NCBI GenBank assembly: GCA_023380795.1
Contig: JAMCSF010000001.1
Location: 1 to 39,364, forward strand
Source: Candidatus Martarchaeota archaeon
Lineage (GTDB): Archaea > Micrarchaeota > Micrarchaeia > Micrarchaeales > Micrarchaeaceae
DNA: 39,364 nt
Direction of reading: 5' to 3'
The stretch's first letter is position 1. Every line of letters starts with the position of its first letter. A program made the position numbers and the translations under genes. The notes beneath the pieces were generated by a model. That model worked only from the letters and a program-made list of their open reading frames with translations, made no database searches and was not told where the DNA came from. Positions 9,545 to 18,317 of the stretch are shown here, one piece after another.

Positions 9545-9778
9545 TCACATCATTTTCTTTGATCTTTCTATAGCTTGGCGCTTTTTCTGCTCAAAGATTC
9601 CCCTGTGCTTTGCACAGCTTATGCAGTAATAGACCTTCCTGCGCTCAAAGAAGCGCACGTCGTTGGCAGTCTTCAGGTCGGTGCTGAAGCTTATCGACTT
9701 CTCGAATATTACGGCCTTGTTCCTCGGGACCTTCCTTCCGCATGACTCGCAGATTACTAGTGTATCCTTTCCTCGCAA
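9545..9778 (-). CDS. Small ribosomal subunit protein eS26-like zinc protein
   Basis: LVICESCGRKVPRNKAVIFEK...VYYCISCAKHRGIF; paired CxxC and S26e-like 'C..CGR.VPR.KA' and 'YC.SCA.H'. Confidence 0.7.
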   Translation of the reverse strand: MRGKDTLVICESCGRKVPRNKAVIFEKSISFSTDLKTANDVRFFERRKVYYCISCAKHRGIFEQKKRQAIERSKKMM

Positions 9779-9882
9779 TTAAACACCTTGTTATTGTTAT
9801 TGCAGGTTAATTAATAAATATTAGCCATATAATAAGATTAACTGCCTTTACTTCATTTGGTCCAAAATACTTCAAAAGGTGC

Positions 9883-10440
9883 ATGAAATTGAAATTCTAC
9901 ATCTCATCTTCAGATTCAGGGGCAGCAATTAAACTGGCGAACGCCATAAGCAGGGTAGGCAGCAATCCAATAATATCCGAAGCTGAATCTTCCGCTCCGG
10001 AATCTGTTATATCTGACATAAGCAGCAACGCCGATGAGGGAACCGTAGCCATAGTAATATGCCAGAACCCGATAAAGCTGGCGCTCTTGGCAAACAAGAG
10101 CGGCTATTTTAACGCAGTGGCATGCAGCACATCAGACGATTTCAATACTGCTTTAGAAGAGGGTGCCAACCTGATAGCAGTGCAGGACGAATCTGCGGTT
10201 ATATCGGAGATAGCTTCTAGATTCGCCTCTCCTACCGCACAACAGCCGCCAAGGGCTGCAATGCAAAAAAGGCAGCAAAAGCCAATGAGCCCAAAACCGG
10301 ATAAGGCTCAAAAGTCTTCATTCGGTTTAGGTCTCCCAAAAAGCCAGCCAAAGCCAGAAGTAAACGAAGATGGCAAACCCCTATGGGAAAAGAGCAAGGG
10401 CATAAAGAAGAACCTCAGGGACATATTCGGGATAGAGTGA
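9883..10440 (+). CDS. RpiB-like fold protein (degenerate; low confidence)
   Basis: VAIVICQNPIKLALLANKSGYFNAVACSTSDDFNTALEEGANLIAV resembles RpiB/LacAB 'GI.ICGTGIG.SIAANK..GIRAA.C......A...N.AN.L'; basic C-terminal tail. Confidence 0.45.
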   Translation: MKLKFYISSSDSGAAIKLANAISRVGSNPIISEAESSAPESVISDISSNADEGTVAIVICQNPIKLALLANKSGYFNAVACSTSDDFNTALEEGANLIAVQDESAVISEIASRFASPTAQQPPRAAMQKRQQKPMSPKPDKAQKSSFGLGLPKSQPKPEVNEDGKPLWEKSKGIKKNLRDIFGIE

Positions 10441-10444
10441 TTAA

Positions 10445-10783
10445 ATGCAGCTGCTGTGCGAAAAGCTGACTAAATTTTCCATACCTGCGATAAGGATAGC
10501 AGTATCCGACATGCTTTACAGCAATTACGACATCTCACAGAAAGTAATAGCCTTAAAGCTCGGCGTAGCGCAGCCAGCCGTATACAAATACCTGAAGGGC
10601 AAATACTCCGAGCGCGTTTCCGTTGTGACAAACTTCATAAAATCAAGCGGCATGCACGAGCCCATAGCCAAAGCCATAATCTCCGGTTCGAATCCTCTCA
10701 AGGTTCAGGGTATGATAGAAAGGCTGGCATCCAGCAGGAGGGTTTCCGCATATTGCAATTCTCTCCTCAAATCAGGAAAATGA
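10445..10783 (+). CDS. Helix-turn-helix transcriptional regulator
   Basis: YDISQKVIALKLGVAQPAVYKYLKGKYSERV, a classic HTH pattern. Confidence 0.75.
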   Translation: MQLLCEKLTKFSIPAIRIAVSDMLYSNYDISQKVIALKLGVAQPAVYKYLKGKYSERVSVVTNFIKSSGMHEPIAKAIISGSNPLKVQGMIERLASSRRVSAYCNSLLKSGK

Positions 10784-10961
10784 CCAGCGTTTGATCTTTG
10801 CGATGCTCCTGTAGCTTCTGAGGAATTTTTCCATCTAATTTGCCTGCCACCTCCCCAAGCCTCCGGTTATGGCCATGCATTTTTGCATAATGGCACACGC
10901 ATTACAATTGCGCAACAACGAATCATAATGATGGCATGCGCAACGTCAATTGGCTAAACTG

Positions 10962-11528
10962 CTAGCCATGCGCAAAGTGCAGGAGCTCGGCGTTGCAGCT
11001 CTCTATCAGGACTCTTGCAACATCCTGCTTGCGCCTGAACCCCGGGAGCACATGCTCCTGGTACCGTATTCCCGCGCATGCATCGTACATGTCCTGCATG
11101 GCGTTGGCGTAATTCCTTGCTTCCGCAACCCCGTTTTTGGAAAGGGATTCAAAAACCTCCCTCTTAAGCTCCCCTATTGCGTCCATCATGCCGAGCAGGT
11201 AAGCCCTGTCTCCTACGCCTGTTTCTGCTGAATCGGGAATCCTGCTTTCCGATATCGCGGCATAAAATATGAAAGCCTCGGCATACTCTTGCAGCGAATT
11301 GAGCTTCATGTTTTCGTTTGCTTCGCCAATTCTAATCAGCGTTTCTGCGAGAGCCTTGGCATTTCCCAATTCCTGCTTCGTTCCGTCATGCTTCCTGTGG
11401 ATGTTTGTTATGAGGATGCCGCACACCCTAACGAGCTGCCTCGAAAGCCTTTCGGCCTCTTCAAGCCGGGCCTCTAAATCTTTGAGCCTGCCGTCTATTC
11501 TTTCCATCTCCGTGAATATATCTGCCAT
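10962..11528 (-). CDS. Translin family protein
   Basis: LQEYAEAFIFYAAISESRIPDSAETGVGDRAYLLGMMDAIGELKREVFESLSKNGVAEARNYANAMQDMYDAC, resembling the archaeal translin/TRAX family. Confidence 0.75.
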   Translation of the reverse strand: MADIFTEMERIDGRLKDLEARLEEAERLSRQLVRVCGILITNIHRKHDGTKQELGNAKALAETLIRIGEANENMKLNSLQEYAEAFIFYAAISESRIPDSAETGVGDRAYLLGMMDAIGELKREVFESLSKNGVAEARNYANAMQDMYDACAGIRYQEHVLPGFRRKQDVARVLIESCNAELLHFAHG

Positions 11529-11596
11529 ACAATCACAATGCTTACTATTTTAATTATTTGCCGATTAATAAATATTGCTTGTTAAATGTCTGGTGC

Positions 11597-12433
11597 ATGG
11601 TTGTGCGTGTTTTTGCTGCGGTGTTTGTATTGTTGGTGATAGCACTGGCTCATGTGTCATTCGGTGCCACCGTGAGCCTTACTGGACTATGCTCGTATTC
11701 TAACGTATCAGCCAATACTATCAATGTGACATTTTCGCTTCAGAACAGCGGAGATTTTCCTGCCACCGGAGTCTCTTTGATACCTAAAGGCTTGGGTCCA
11801 TTGGCATCAACCAACATAAGCGCGAACAACATAGGCTCAATATACCCAAACGTAACCAAAGGAGCAACCTTCAGCCTAAGCAATTTGCCGATGCCTGGCA
11901 GCTACATACTTGAGTTCGTAGTCTCATATTTTCAGGGCTCGTCGAATTTCTTCGCTGCATTCCCCTGCAGGTTCAATTACGATTCCGGCAACCTTACCGA
12001 TTACCTGGCGCCCATATCTGCAAACTACAGTTCTGGCAGGCTCAAGCTAGGCCTATTCAACATAGGCTCCAAGCCGATAAACACTACGATAAACATAATC
12101 GCGCCGCCAGAGGTGCGCTATTCCCCTAAGAATAGGAGTGCAATTATAAACCCGCAGTCAGAATACAACACCAGCTTCAACGTGTCGATTAGCAAATTGT
12201 CCGGCCTCGCAAACGCAACCCTCGGAGTATCCATGGTCGCAGGGTATGCCTACGATGGAAAATATTACTCCACTCTTGAAAATCTGTATCTGTCCTCATC
12301 AAGCTCGACCGCCACTTCGATACCTAGCGGCCTTCTTATAGCAGGTGCATTCATCGCCGTATTCGTTATCCTTATAGGGCTGATAATATTCTCTGTATTG
12401 CGAAAAAGTAAAAGGCCTGGACAAGGTCAATAG
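11597..12433 (+). CDS. Secreted, C-terminally membrane-anchored surface protein (CARDB/S-layer-like)
   Basis: Signal peptide MVVRVFAAVFVLLVIALAHVSFGA; beta-rich N-glycosylation-sequon-rich body; C-terminal helix GLLIAGAFIAVFVILIGLIIFSVLRKSKR. Confidence 0.65.
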   Translation: MVVRVFAAVFVLLVIALAHVSFGATVSLTGLCSYSNVSANTINVTFSLQNSGDFPATGVSLIPKGLGPLASTNISANNIGSIYPNVTKGATFSLSNLPMPGSYILEFVVSYFQGSSNFFAAFPCRFNYDSGNLTDYLAPISANYSSGRLKLGLFNIGSKPINTTINIIAPPEVRYSPKNRSAIINPQSEYNTSFNVSISKLSGLANATLGVSMVAGYAYDGKYYSTLENLYLSSSSSTATSIPSGLLIAGAFIAVFVILIGLIIFSVLRKSKRPGQGQ

Positions 12434-12451
12434 TAAATATTCGGTTACTCC

Positions 12452-13129
12452 ATGCAAAAGCCATATGTTAGCATAATAATACCGACACTAAACGAGGCCA
12501 AGAACCTGCGCAGCCTTTTGCCTTCAATAAAAAGCACGCTTAAGGGTTACAAGTACGAAATAATAATCGTGGACAAAAATTCTGCTGACGGAACGGCAGA
12601 AGTCGCAAGCAGCAACGGTGCCAAGGTGTTTTACGATGACAAGGGCAAAGGCAGCGCACTCATAAAAGGGTTCAAGGAAGCCGAAGGCTCGATAATAATA
12701 TCCATGGACGCGGATCTTTCGCACAGGCCCAAAGAGCTCAAGCTTCTCATAACCGCAATAGAAGCAGGCTATGATGTGTGCATGGGCTCAAGGTTTCTCA
12801 CTGGCGGAGGTTCCGATGACATGCCGGCCTTCAGAAGATTCGGAAACAAGATCTTCGTCTACATGGTCAACGTGCTTTACAAAGCGCACTATTCAGATCT
12901 TTGCTATGGTTACAGGAGCTTCAGCAGGTCTGCAACAAAGAAGCTCGATTTGAAGTCCGTAGGATTTGGCATAGAGACTGAAATAAGCATAAAGGCTAAG
13001 AAAAAGCGCCTGAAAGTGATAGAGATACCGAGCTTCGAGAAGAAACGCGGCACAGGAGAGGGAAAGCTGCACTCGTTCAGGGATGGCTACATAATACTCA
13101 AGACGATACTGAAAAACATTTCGGATTGA
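12452..13129 (+). CDS. Family 2 glycosyltransferase (dolichyl-phosphate sugar synthase-like)
   Basis: YVSIIIPTLNEAKNLRSLLPSI...EIIIVDKNSADGTAEVA...ISMDADLSHRPKEL...MGSRFLTGG. Confidence 0.92.
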   Translation: MQKPYVSIIIPTLNEAKNLRSLLPSIKSTLKGYKYEIIIVDKNSADGTAEVASSNGAKVFYDDKGKGSALIKGFKEAEGSIIISMDADLSHRPKELKLLITAIEAGYDVCMGSRFLTGGGSDDMPAFRRFGNKIFVYMVNVLYKAHYSDLCYGYRSFSRSATKKLDLKSVGFGIETEISIKAKKKRLKVIEIPSFEKKRGTGEGKLHSFRDGYIILKTILKNISD

Positions 13130-13135
13130 AACGGT

Positions 13136-13609
13136 TCAGCTGAAATTGTATCCAGTTATCCTATAAAACCCATACGTGAAATTGTTCGGAAGATAAGTAG
13201 CTGTGGCTATCGGAGAAGTTTTGTATTCGGAAAATGCCTGCTGGCATATGTTGTCCGGAGTCCCGCACCAATACCCGTAGTCTATCACCAAGCATTTGTA
13301 TTCTGCTATGGCTCTGCTTACGAAGCTCTGGTTGTATAAGTAAAGGTATTGGACAGAGGCCTTTCCTACGATGTTGAACAGGGTCGGATCGTAGCTAAAA
13401 ACGAGGCAGCCTGCCGGTATCTTGCTGCTGCTGTTGTACACAAAATTTTCATAAAACCTTGCACCACCAGCCTGTGCTATATCCGACGGCTTTATTGCAA
13501 GCTCGTGCACCTGCAGCAAAAATGAGTAAGCCAATATTGCTAGCATGGCTGCTATGATAGCAGCATATGCCATCCTTCGTGCGGTCATATTATCAGTCAA
13601 ATCCACCAC
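13136..13609 (-). CDS. Single-helix anchored protein; probable C-terminal part of the adjacent GT-C transferase
   Basis: One N-terminal TM helix plus extracytoplasmic domain; overlaps the upstream ORF by 17 nt in another frame. Confidence 0.5.
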   Translation of the reverse strand: MVDLTDNMTARRMAYAAIIAAMLAILAYSFLLQVHELAIKPSDIAQAGGARFYENFVYNSSSKIPAGCLVFSYDPTLFNIVGKASVQYLYLYNQSFVSRAIAEYKCLVIDYGYWCGTPDNICQQAFSEYKTSPIATATYLPNNFTYGFYRITGYNFS

Positions 13610-14894
13610 CTAAAAACATGGAAGCAGTTTTAGCAATGCCGTAGATGCCATATCCTCCCAGTATTGCAGCAGGCGCTGCTAAGGAAAGCATAAACCTCCA
13701 GTCTACCCCGTAAAGGACGCCTCCGGCATAGAAAGAAGTATACAGCACGAAGAACAGCCCGAACCAGACTGCAATTGCCAGGAGCTGCCTCCTGTAGCCT
13801 GCAGCAAGCATGAAAGCAACGCCTATTATGGCGAACGCTGTGAATGAAAGCGGCTGTATTATGTCTATGTTGGCGTAAGAATTTAGCCAATAATCTATGT
13901 TCGAACATATGTTGGCTTCAAAGTTCTGCAGGTCTATGGGCTTGCTTGCTATAAAGCTGGGATTGTCTGCCGCACACATCTGCTGGACGTATGCGCCCTG
14001 GTAGCCGAAGCTTCCGAAGAATAGCTCGTTGGCCGCAAACCCTATTTCGGGCGCTATTGCTAGCACGAAAATCAGTATCACCAAAAGGAACCGCGTGTCA
14101 AGCCAGTGCTTCCTGATGCGCGCCAAGTTGTTCAGCAATGACTGCTTAAGGCTGCCATCGGAGACTATAACGTAAAGCAGAGGTATCGCTATGAGATAAA
14201 CAACTCCGTCTATCTTCATGTATGTCAGTAGCGACAGGGCCATCAAAGCGGTGAATAATGTCGATATGCTGCGCTTTTCCAGGAAAATAAGCATCGCTGC
14301 AATGGCAATCAGGGAAAAAGCCAGCATGGGCATATCGGATGTTGTAGGATAGGCCCAGACTAGCAAGACCGGTGTAAGCGCCATTATGAACTCGGATATT
14401 ATGGCCACCTTGAATTTTTTGCTAAGCAGGAGCGCAACTACGAACGTCATGAATACCGAAACTGCGGCCACAAAAAACATCGTGCCGTATGCTGTTGCCC
14501 TGCTGAGCCCGAATCCTGCAAATCCGATCGCAAGAACAAAAGCGGTGCCTATGGGTTCGTGGAACGTGTTGCCTATGATGCATGAGCTCGAGCTCCCATA
14601 AACGCACATCCAAGCCTGGCCCATGTGCAGAAGGTTCAGGGCCATGTCCTGGTAAATAGTATCGTCGAAAAACAGCTGCTGTGTGGGTTTGACTATTGCA
14701 AGCTCCGCGGACACGAATACAAGAACGATCGCGAGAGAGAGCAGGAGCCTCCTCAAATCCACGCCTCTCTCCTTAAATATGTCAAATATCTGCCTGCGGG
14801 AAAGGAATATTCCAATTAACATTCCGGCAAAAGATATTAGCACTCCTATGGTGAAAAGGTATTGCCCCATCCCAGAAGATGTAAGAAACATCAA
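13593..14894 (-). CDS. GT-C (PMT/ArnT-like) polytopic glycosyltransferase
   Basis: Polytopic; early acidic loop LFFDDTIYQDMALNLLHMGQAW and HEPIGTAFVLAIGFAGFGLS, typical of GT39/GT83-like enzymes. Confidence 0.7.
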   Translation of the reverse strand: MMFLTSSGMGQYLFTIGVLISFAGMLIGIFLSRRQIFDIFKERGVDLRRLLLSLAIVLVFVSAELAIVKPTQQLFFDDTIYQDMALNLLHMGQAWMCVYGSSSSCIIGNTFHEPIGTAFVLAIGFAGFGLSRATAYGTMFFVAAVSVFMTFVVALLLSKKFKVAIISEFIMALTPVLLVWAYPTTSDMPMLAFSLIAIAAMLIFLEKRSISTLFTALMALSLLTYMKIDGVVYLIAIPLLYVIVSDGSLKQSLLNNLARIRKHWLDTRFLLVILIFVLAIAPEIGFAANELFFGSFGYQGAYVQQMCAADNPSFIASKPIDLQNFEANICSNIDYWLNSYANIDIIQPLSFTAFAIIGVAFMLAAGYRRQLLAIAVWFGLFFVLYTSFYAGGVLYGVDWRFMLSLAAPAAILGGYGIYGIAKTASMFLGGGFD

Positions 14895-16597
14895 ACGCCC
14901 CTCTTGTTGGTTACGGTGATGCCGTTTATGAACATATACTTGGTCTTAGTGGCCTTCATCGTGGCTATGGCATCCTCTGGTGTCATTACTATCGGCATGC
15001 CGTGCAGGTTGAAGCTCGTATTAAGTGCTAATCCATATCCTGTGAGCTTCCTCATGTTGTCCAGCAATTCCCTGTACCTAGGGTTCTCCTGCCCGACCGC
15101 CTGCGGCCTGGCCGAATGGTCCACGTTGACTACTGATTTTGTGGCATCTATGGCCGATTCCCTAACCTTGTATGCCATGGTCATGTATCTGTCGTATCCC
15201 TTGTTGTCATAATCTACTATGCGCCCTAGGTCCTCTTCGAGAACTGAAGGTGCGAAAGGCTGGAACCATTCTCTCCTCTTCACATAAAGGTTGAGCTTCT
15301 CCTTAACGTTCTCTGAATCCGGAGAGGCAAGTATGCTTCTGTCTCCAAGCGCCCTGGGCCCGTATTCCATGCGCCCCTGGAACCAGAATACGTAGTTTCC
15401 GTTGCTTATGAGCTCGGCCGCGTGCCTCGCCTGCTCTGCGTGGTCCTCCCTTGCCGTTTCAAGGGACCTGTCCTTCTTAAGCGCCTGCATCGTTGTTTCC
15501 GCGTCGTATTCGTTGCCCAAATAAGCGGAAAAATCGTGCCACGTATTGCCGTTAAGCTCATAATCGGCATAGAGCGCGCTTCCGAGCGCAATGCCGCCGT
15601 CGCCCATGTGCGGGAAAACGTACCAGTGCTTTACGTTCTCAAGCTTTCTTATCTTCATGTTCACCTTTATGTTCGAGAAAAGCCCGCCAGCAAGCACTAC
15701 GTCGCTTATGTTGAACCTGTCAACAACGTTGCTCACGAACTTTACCACCATGTTCTCCAAGAGCTGCTGCGCCATGTATGAAAATTGCTCCCTCGGCATC
15801 TGCCAGCCTATGCTCTGCAGCTTGGCGAACTGCTTCCTTGCCCCGTACCTTGCGTTTATTATGGTGCCTTCTACCTTAAACATGTCCTTGAGCCTGTTGC
15901 TCTCGAAATCGAAGGGATACGAGTAATCCGCCATGGCCATGACTTTGCCTTCGTCCTCCAGCTCCCTCATTCCTATTATGTTAGTTACCTGCTCGAAGAA
16001 TATCCCAAGCGAGTCCCTTGCAGGTATGGATATGTGCCTTTCAAGCTTCCCGTTTCCGAAAGTGCTGACCGAACCAGAAAGCCCGTCTCCAAGCCCGTCA
16101 AGCGTTATCACCAAGCACTTTTTGAAGCCTGAAGTAAACGCCGCTGTAGCCGCATGTGCAGTATGGTGCTCAACCACTCTCAACTTGAAGTTTCTGAAAC
16201 CCATATGCCTGAGCTGCCTGGATATTATCGAGGAGCTTATCGAATTGCAGAAAGGCAGGATGCCAATCCCGGTCATGCTGTACTTCAGGTTGTGCATGAA
16301 CCCCTCGAATCTCGGCTTCGGCATCTTCCTGCGCCTGAAAAGGTAATATTTCTCTTTCATTCTCGGGTATATGCGCTCGAGTGTCTTGGTGAATTCGGTA
16401 GTGGTGTATGTTACGTTATCTATGTCTGTTGGCTTTATTTGGGCATAATCCAACGCCGCCTTTATCGAGTGGTATGGGAACTTCATCTCCAGCTTTCTCT
16501 TGGTGAAGCGCTCCTCGTTCGCGGCATAGACTATGTTGCCGTCTTCAAGCAGCGCAGCACCTGCGTCATGCCCGTCCCATAAGCCTAAAACATACAT
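14891..16597 (-). CDS. Carbamoyltransferase, NodU/CmcH family
   Basis: MYVLGLWDGHDAGAALLEDGNIVYAANEERFTKRK...EHHTAHAATAAF...VLAGGLFSNIKVN...FQGRMEYGPRALGDRSILASP...VNVDHSARPQAV. Confidence 0.95.
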   Translation of the reverse strand: MYVLGLWDGHDAGAALLEDGNIVYAANEERFTKRKLEMKFPYHSIKAALDYAQIKPTDIDNVTYTTTEFTKTLERIYPRMKEKYYLFRRRKMPKPRFEGFMHNLKYSMTGIGILPFCNSISSSIISRQLRHMGFRNFKLRVVEHHTAHAATAAFTSGFKKCLVITLDGLGDGLSGSVSTFGNGKLERHISIPARDSLGIFFEQVTNIIGMRELEDEGKVMAMADYSYPFDFESNRLKDMFKVEGTIINARYGARKQFAKLQSIGWQMPREQFSYMAQQLLENMVVKFVSNVVDRFNISDVVLAGGLFSNIKVNMKIRKLENVKHWYVFPHMGDGGIALGSALYADYELNGNTWHDFSAYLGNEYDAETTMQALKKDRSLETAREDHAEQARHAAELISNGNYVFWFQGRMEYGPRALGDRSILASPDSENVKEKLNLYVKRREWFQPFAPSVLEEDLGRIVDYDNKGYDRYMTMAYKVRESAIDATKSVVNVDHSARPQAVGQENPRYRELLDNMRKLTGYGLALNTSFNLHGMPIVMTPEDAIATMKATKTKYMFINGITVTNKRGV

Positions 16598-16670
16598 AAA
16601 ATCACTGTATCAAGAGCAAACATGTGGGTTAATCTCATCGCGCCCGTAAAATGAGGCACCATGTTTTGTA

Positions 16671-16700
16671 TCTATTTAAAATGTTTCTATTTAAAATGTT
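16671..16700. repeat. Perfect 15-bp tandem duplication containing a TATA-like element
   Basis: TCTATTTAAAATGTT x 2. Confidence 0.9.
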
Positions 16701-16710
16701 AATTCTTTAT

Positions 16711-16738
16711 GTGTTAGCCTCTGTGTGTTAGCCTCTGC
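16711..16738. repeat. 14-bp tandem duplication (13/14 identical)
   Basis: GTGTTAGCCTCTGT GTGTTAGCCTCTGC. Confidence 0.9.
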
Positions 16739-16904
16739 CGTGTTGGTGAATTGCACAATGGGCCAGCAGCAAACCCGATTTCAACCATGCACGCAGGGCA
16801 AAATAAAAGGTTTTGGGGAAATGCCGCAATTGTTGAGTAATGGAAAACTATTTAAATTATTCAATCATATAAAAGTAAGTCAATCTAAAAAATCGGGTGC
16901 AAAA

Positions 16905-17306
16905 ATGCCTATAGAAACCAAAGCATTGAGTTTAATGAAAATAGTACAGTCACGCGTGTTCAAACTGGTTGTCATGATGCTTCCATTCCTCACGTTTGCT
17001 ACGGTTTCCGCGCAATCGAATACGGTATCAACCTCCCTGCAGGTTACTATAAGCAGCGTCATATGCCCCATATACGTGGCAGTTAACACCGGAATATTCA
17101 TATTGGGATTGACTCTGATGATACTGGGAGGGGCGCTCTATGCGGCTGCTCACGTAATGCCCAGCTCAAGCAAGGGCTCGATACAGGGATACGGCATGAG
17201 CATGATAATAGGCGGGGTTATAGGCGTGATAATAGCCGAGCTTGCCCCATACATACTCGGCCTGCTCACGAGCACGTCATCTACGACTATAACTTCTTAC
17301 TGCTGA
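16905..17306 (+). CDS. VirB2/TrbC-like two-helix pilin subunit
   Basis: Signal-like N-terminus ending FLTFATVSAQ, then VICPIYVAVNTGIFILGLTLMILGGALYAAAHVMPSSSKGSIQGYGMSMIIGGVIGVIIAELAPYILGLL: two TM helices joined by a short polar loop, ahead of VirB6-like genes. Confidence 0.6.
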   Translation: MPIETKALSLMKIVQSRVFKLVVMMLPFLTFATVSAQSNTVSTSLQVTISSVICPIYVAVNTGIFILGLTLMILGGALYAAAHVMPSSSKGSIQGYGMSMIIGGVIGVIIAELAPYILGLLTSTSSTTITSYC

Positions 17307-17350
17307 AGCCAAAAGTGGCTTCGGCATGTTTTCCATTCTTTTTTAACTTC
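17302..17350 (+). terminator. Stem-loop plus T-rich tract overlapping the VirB2-like stop codon
   Basis: GCTGAAGCCA-aaag-TGGCTTCGGC (one G:U) followed by atgTTTTccattcTTTTTTaacttcTTTTTT. Confidence 0.65.
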
Positions 17351-17477
17351 TTTTTTGATTTCGTTCGTTAGTAACGCTTAGCATGCGCAATCCTAGCAAT
17401 ACCGAAATCTATTTATTGTGTTAAACTTCTAATAATTTGGACTTGGGATAATTTGCAATCATAAACATGGTAAAACA

Positions 17478-18212
17478 ATGGCCAACATAATAGAGGTCTC
17501 ATTCAGCACCTACAAAAAGAACCTGAAGCTGATACTGCTTTTCTCAATAGCGTTTATAATCGCACTTCTAATACCTGTGTTCGCTCCATTTCCTACTTAC
17601 AACGATCTCGGCTCAATATTCATAAGGACCGGGAGCATATACATGAACCTCAATTTCATAGACGCGATAATAATAGTTGCCTCTACAATGTTTTCGCTCC
17701 TGTTTCTTAGCTTTGCCATAGTCGCAATAAATGTCATAGTCAAACACAGCCACACGGCGACCAGAATAAGGAAAGAGGTAATAGACGGATTGGAGAAATA
17801 CACCGCAAATGTTTTTGTAGTGCTTCTTCTCTTTACTGCGCTTCTGGTGCTGGTAAGCTTCCTCACCTATTATACAGGGTATTCAGGCATAGCCACGCTC
17901 ATCGCGGCAATAGTGCTCATACCATTCCTGTTCTATGCGCCTACTTCTATAGTTATAGACGACGCTAGGATAATGCGGGCCATCGGGCACAGCCTCGTCT
18001 TCATGAAAAACTACTTCAAGTATTTCCTGCTGTGGGTCCTGGTATCTTTCGTGCTGCTTAGCATTGTTGACTTAATGCCCATAATAGGCTCAGGCTCGTA
18101 TGCTTCTATGTACGCATCTCTTATCATAGACTCTTTCATAGTGCTGCCATTCCTGATAGTGCTGCAAAGCGAATCCTACATAAGGAGATTCAAGATACTG
18201 AGCCATACATGA
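17478..18212 (+). CDS. Polytopic membrane protein of unknown function
   Basis: Multiple hydrophobic helices; lies between the pilin and VirB6-like genes. Confidence 0.65.
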   Translation: MANIIEVSFSTYKKNLKLILLFSIAFIIALLIPVFAPFPTYNDLGSIFIRTGSIYMNLNFIDAIIIVASTMFSLLFLSFAIVAINVIVKHSHTATRIRKEVIDGLEKYTANVFVVLLLFTALLVLVSFLTYYTGYSGIATLIAAIVLIPFLFYAPTSIVIDDARIMRAIGHSLVFMKNYFKYFLLWVLVSFVLLSIVDLMPIIGSGSYASMYASLIIDSFIVLPFLIVLQSESYIRRFKILSHT

Positions 18213-18317
18213 AAAAAGCCCGTATCATTTGCCCCTTTCCAAGCTATCGGTACCAAGGACAACAATACGCATGTGCGGCTGTCACACAACTAAATACTTA
18301 TCCTTGAAAATAATATT

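Noticed and set aside
10872-10894. GCCATGCA-tttt-TGCATaaTGGC hairpin between convergent genes
   Set aside because: Imperfect (bulged) and short; could be a 3'-end hairpin but no T-tract supports a terminator call
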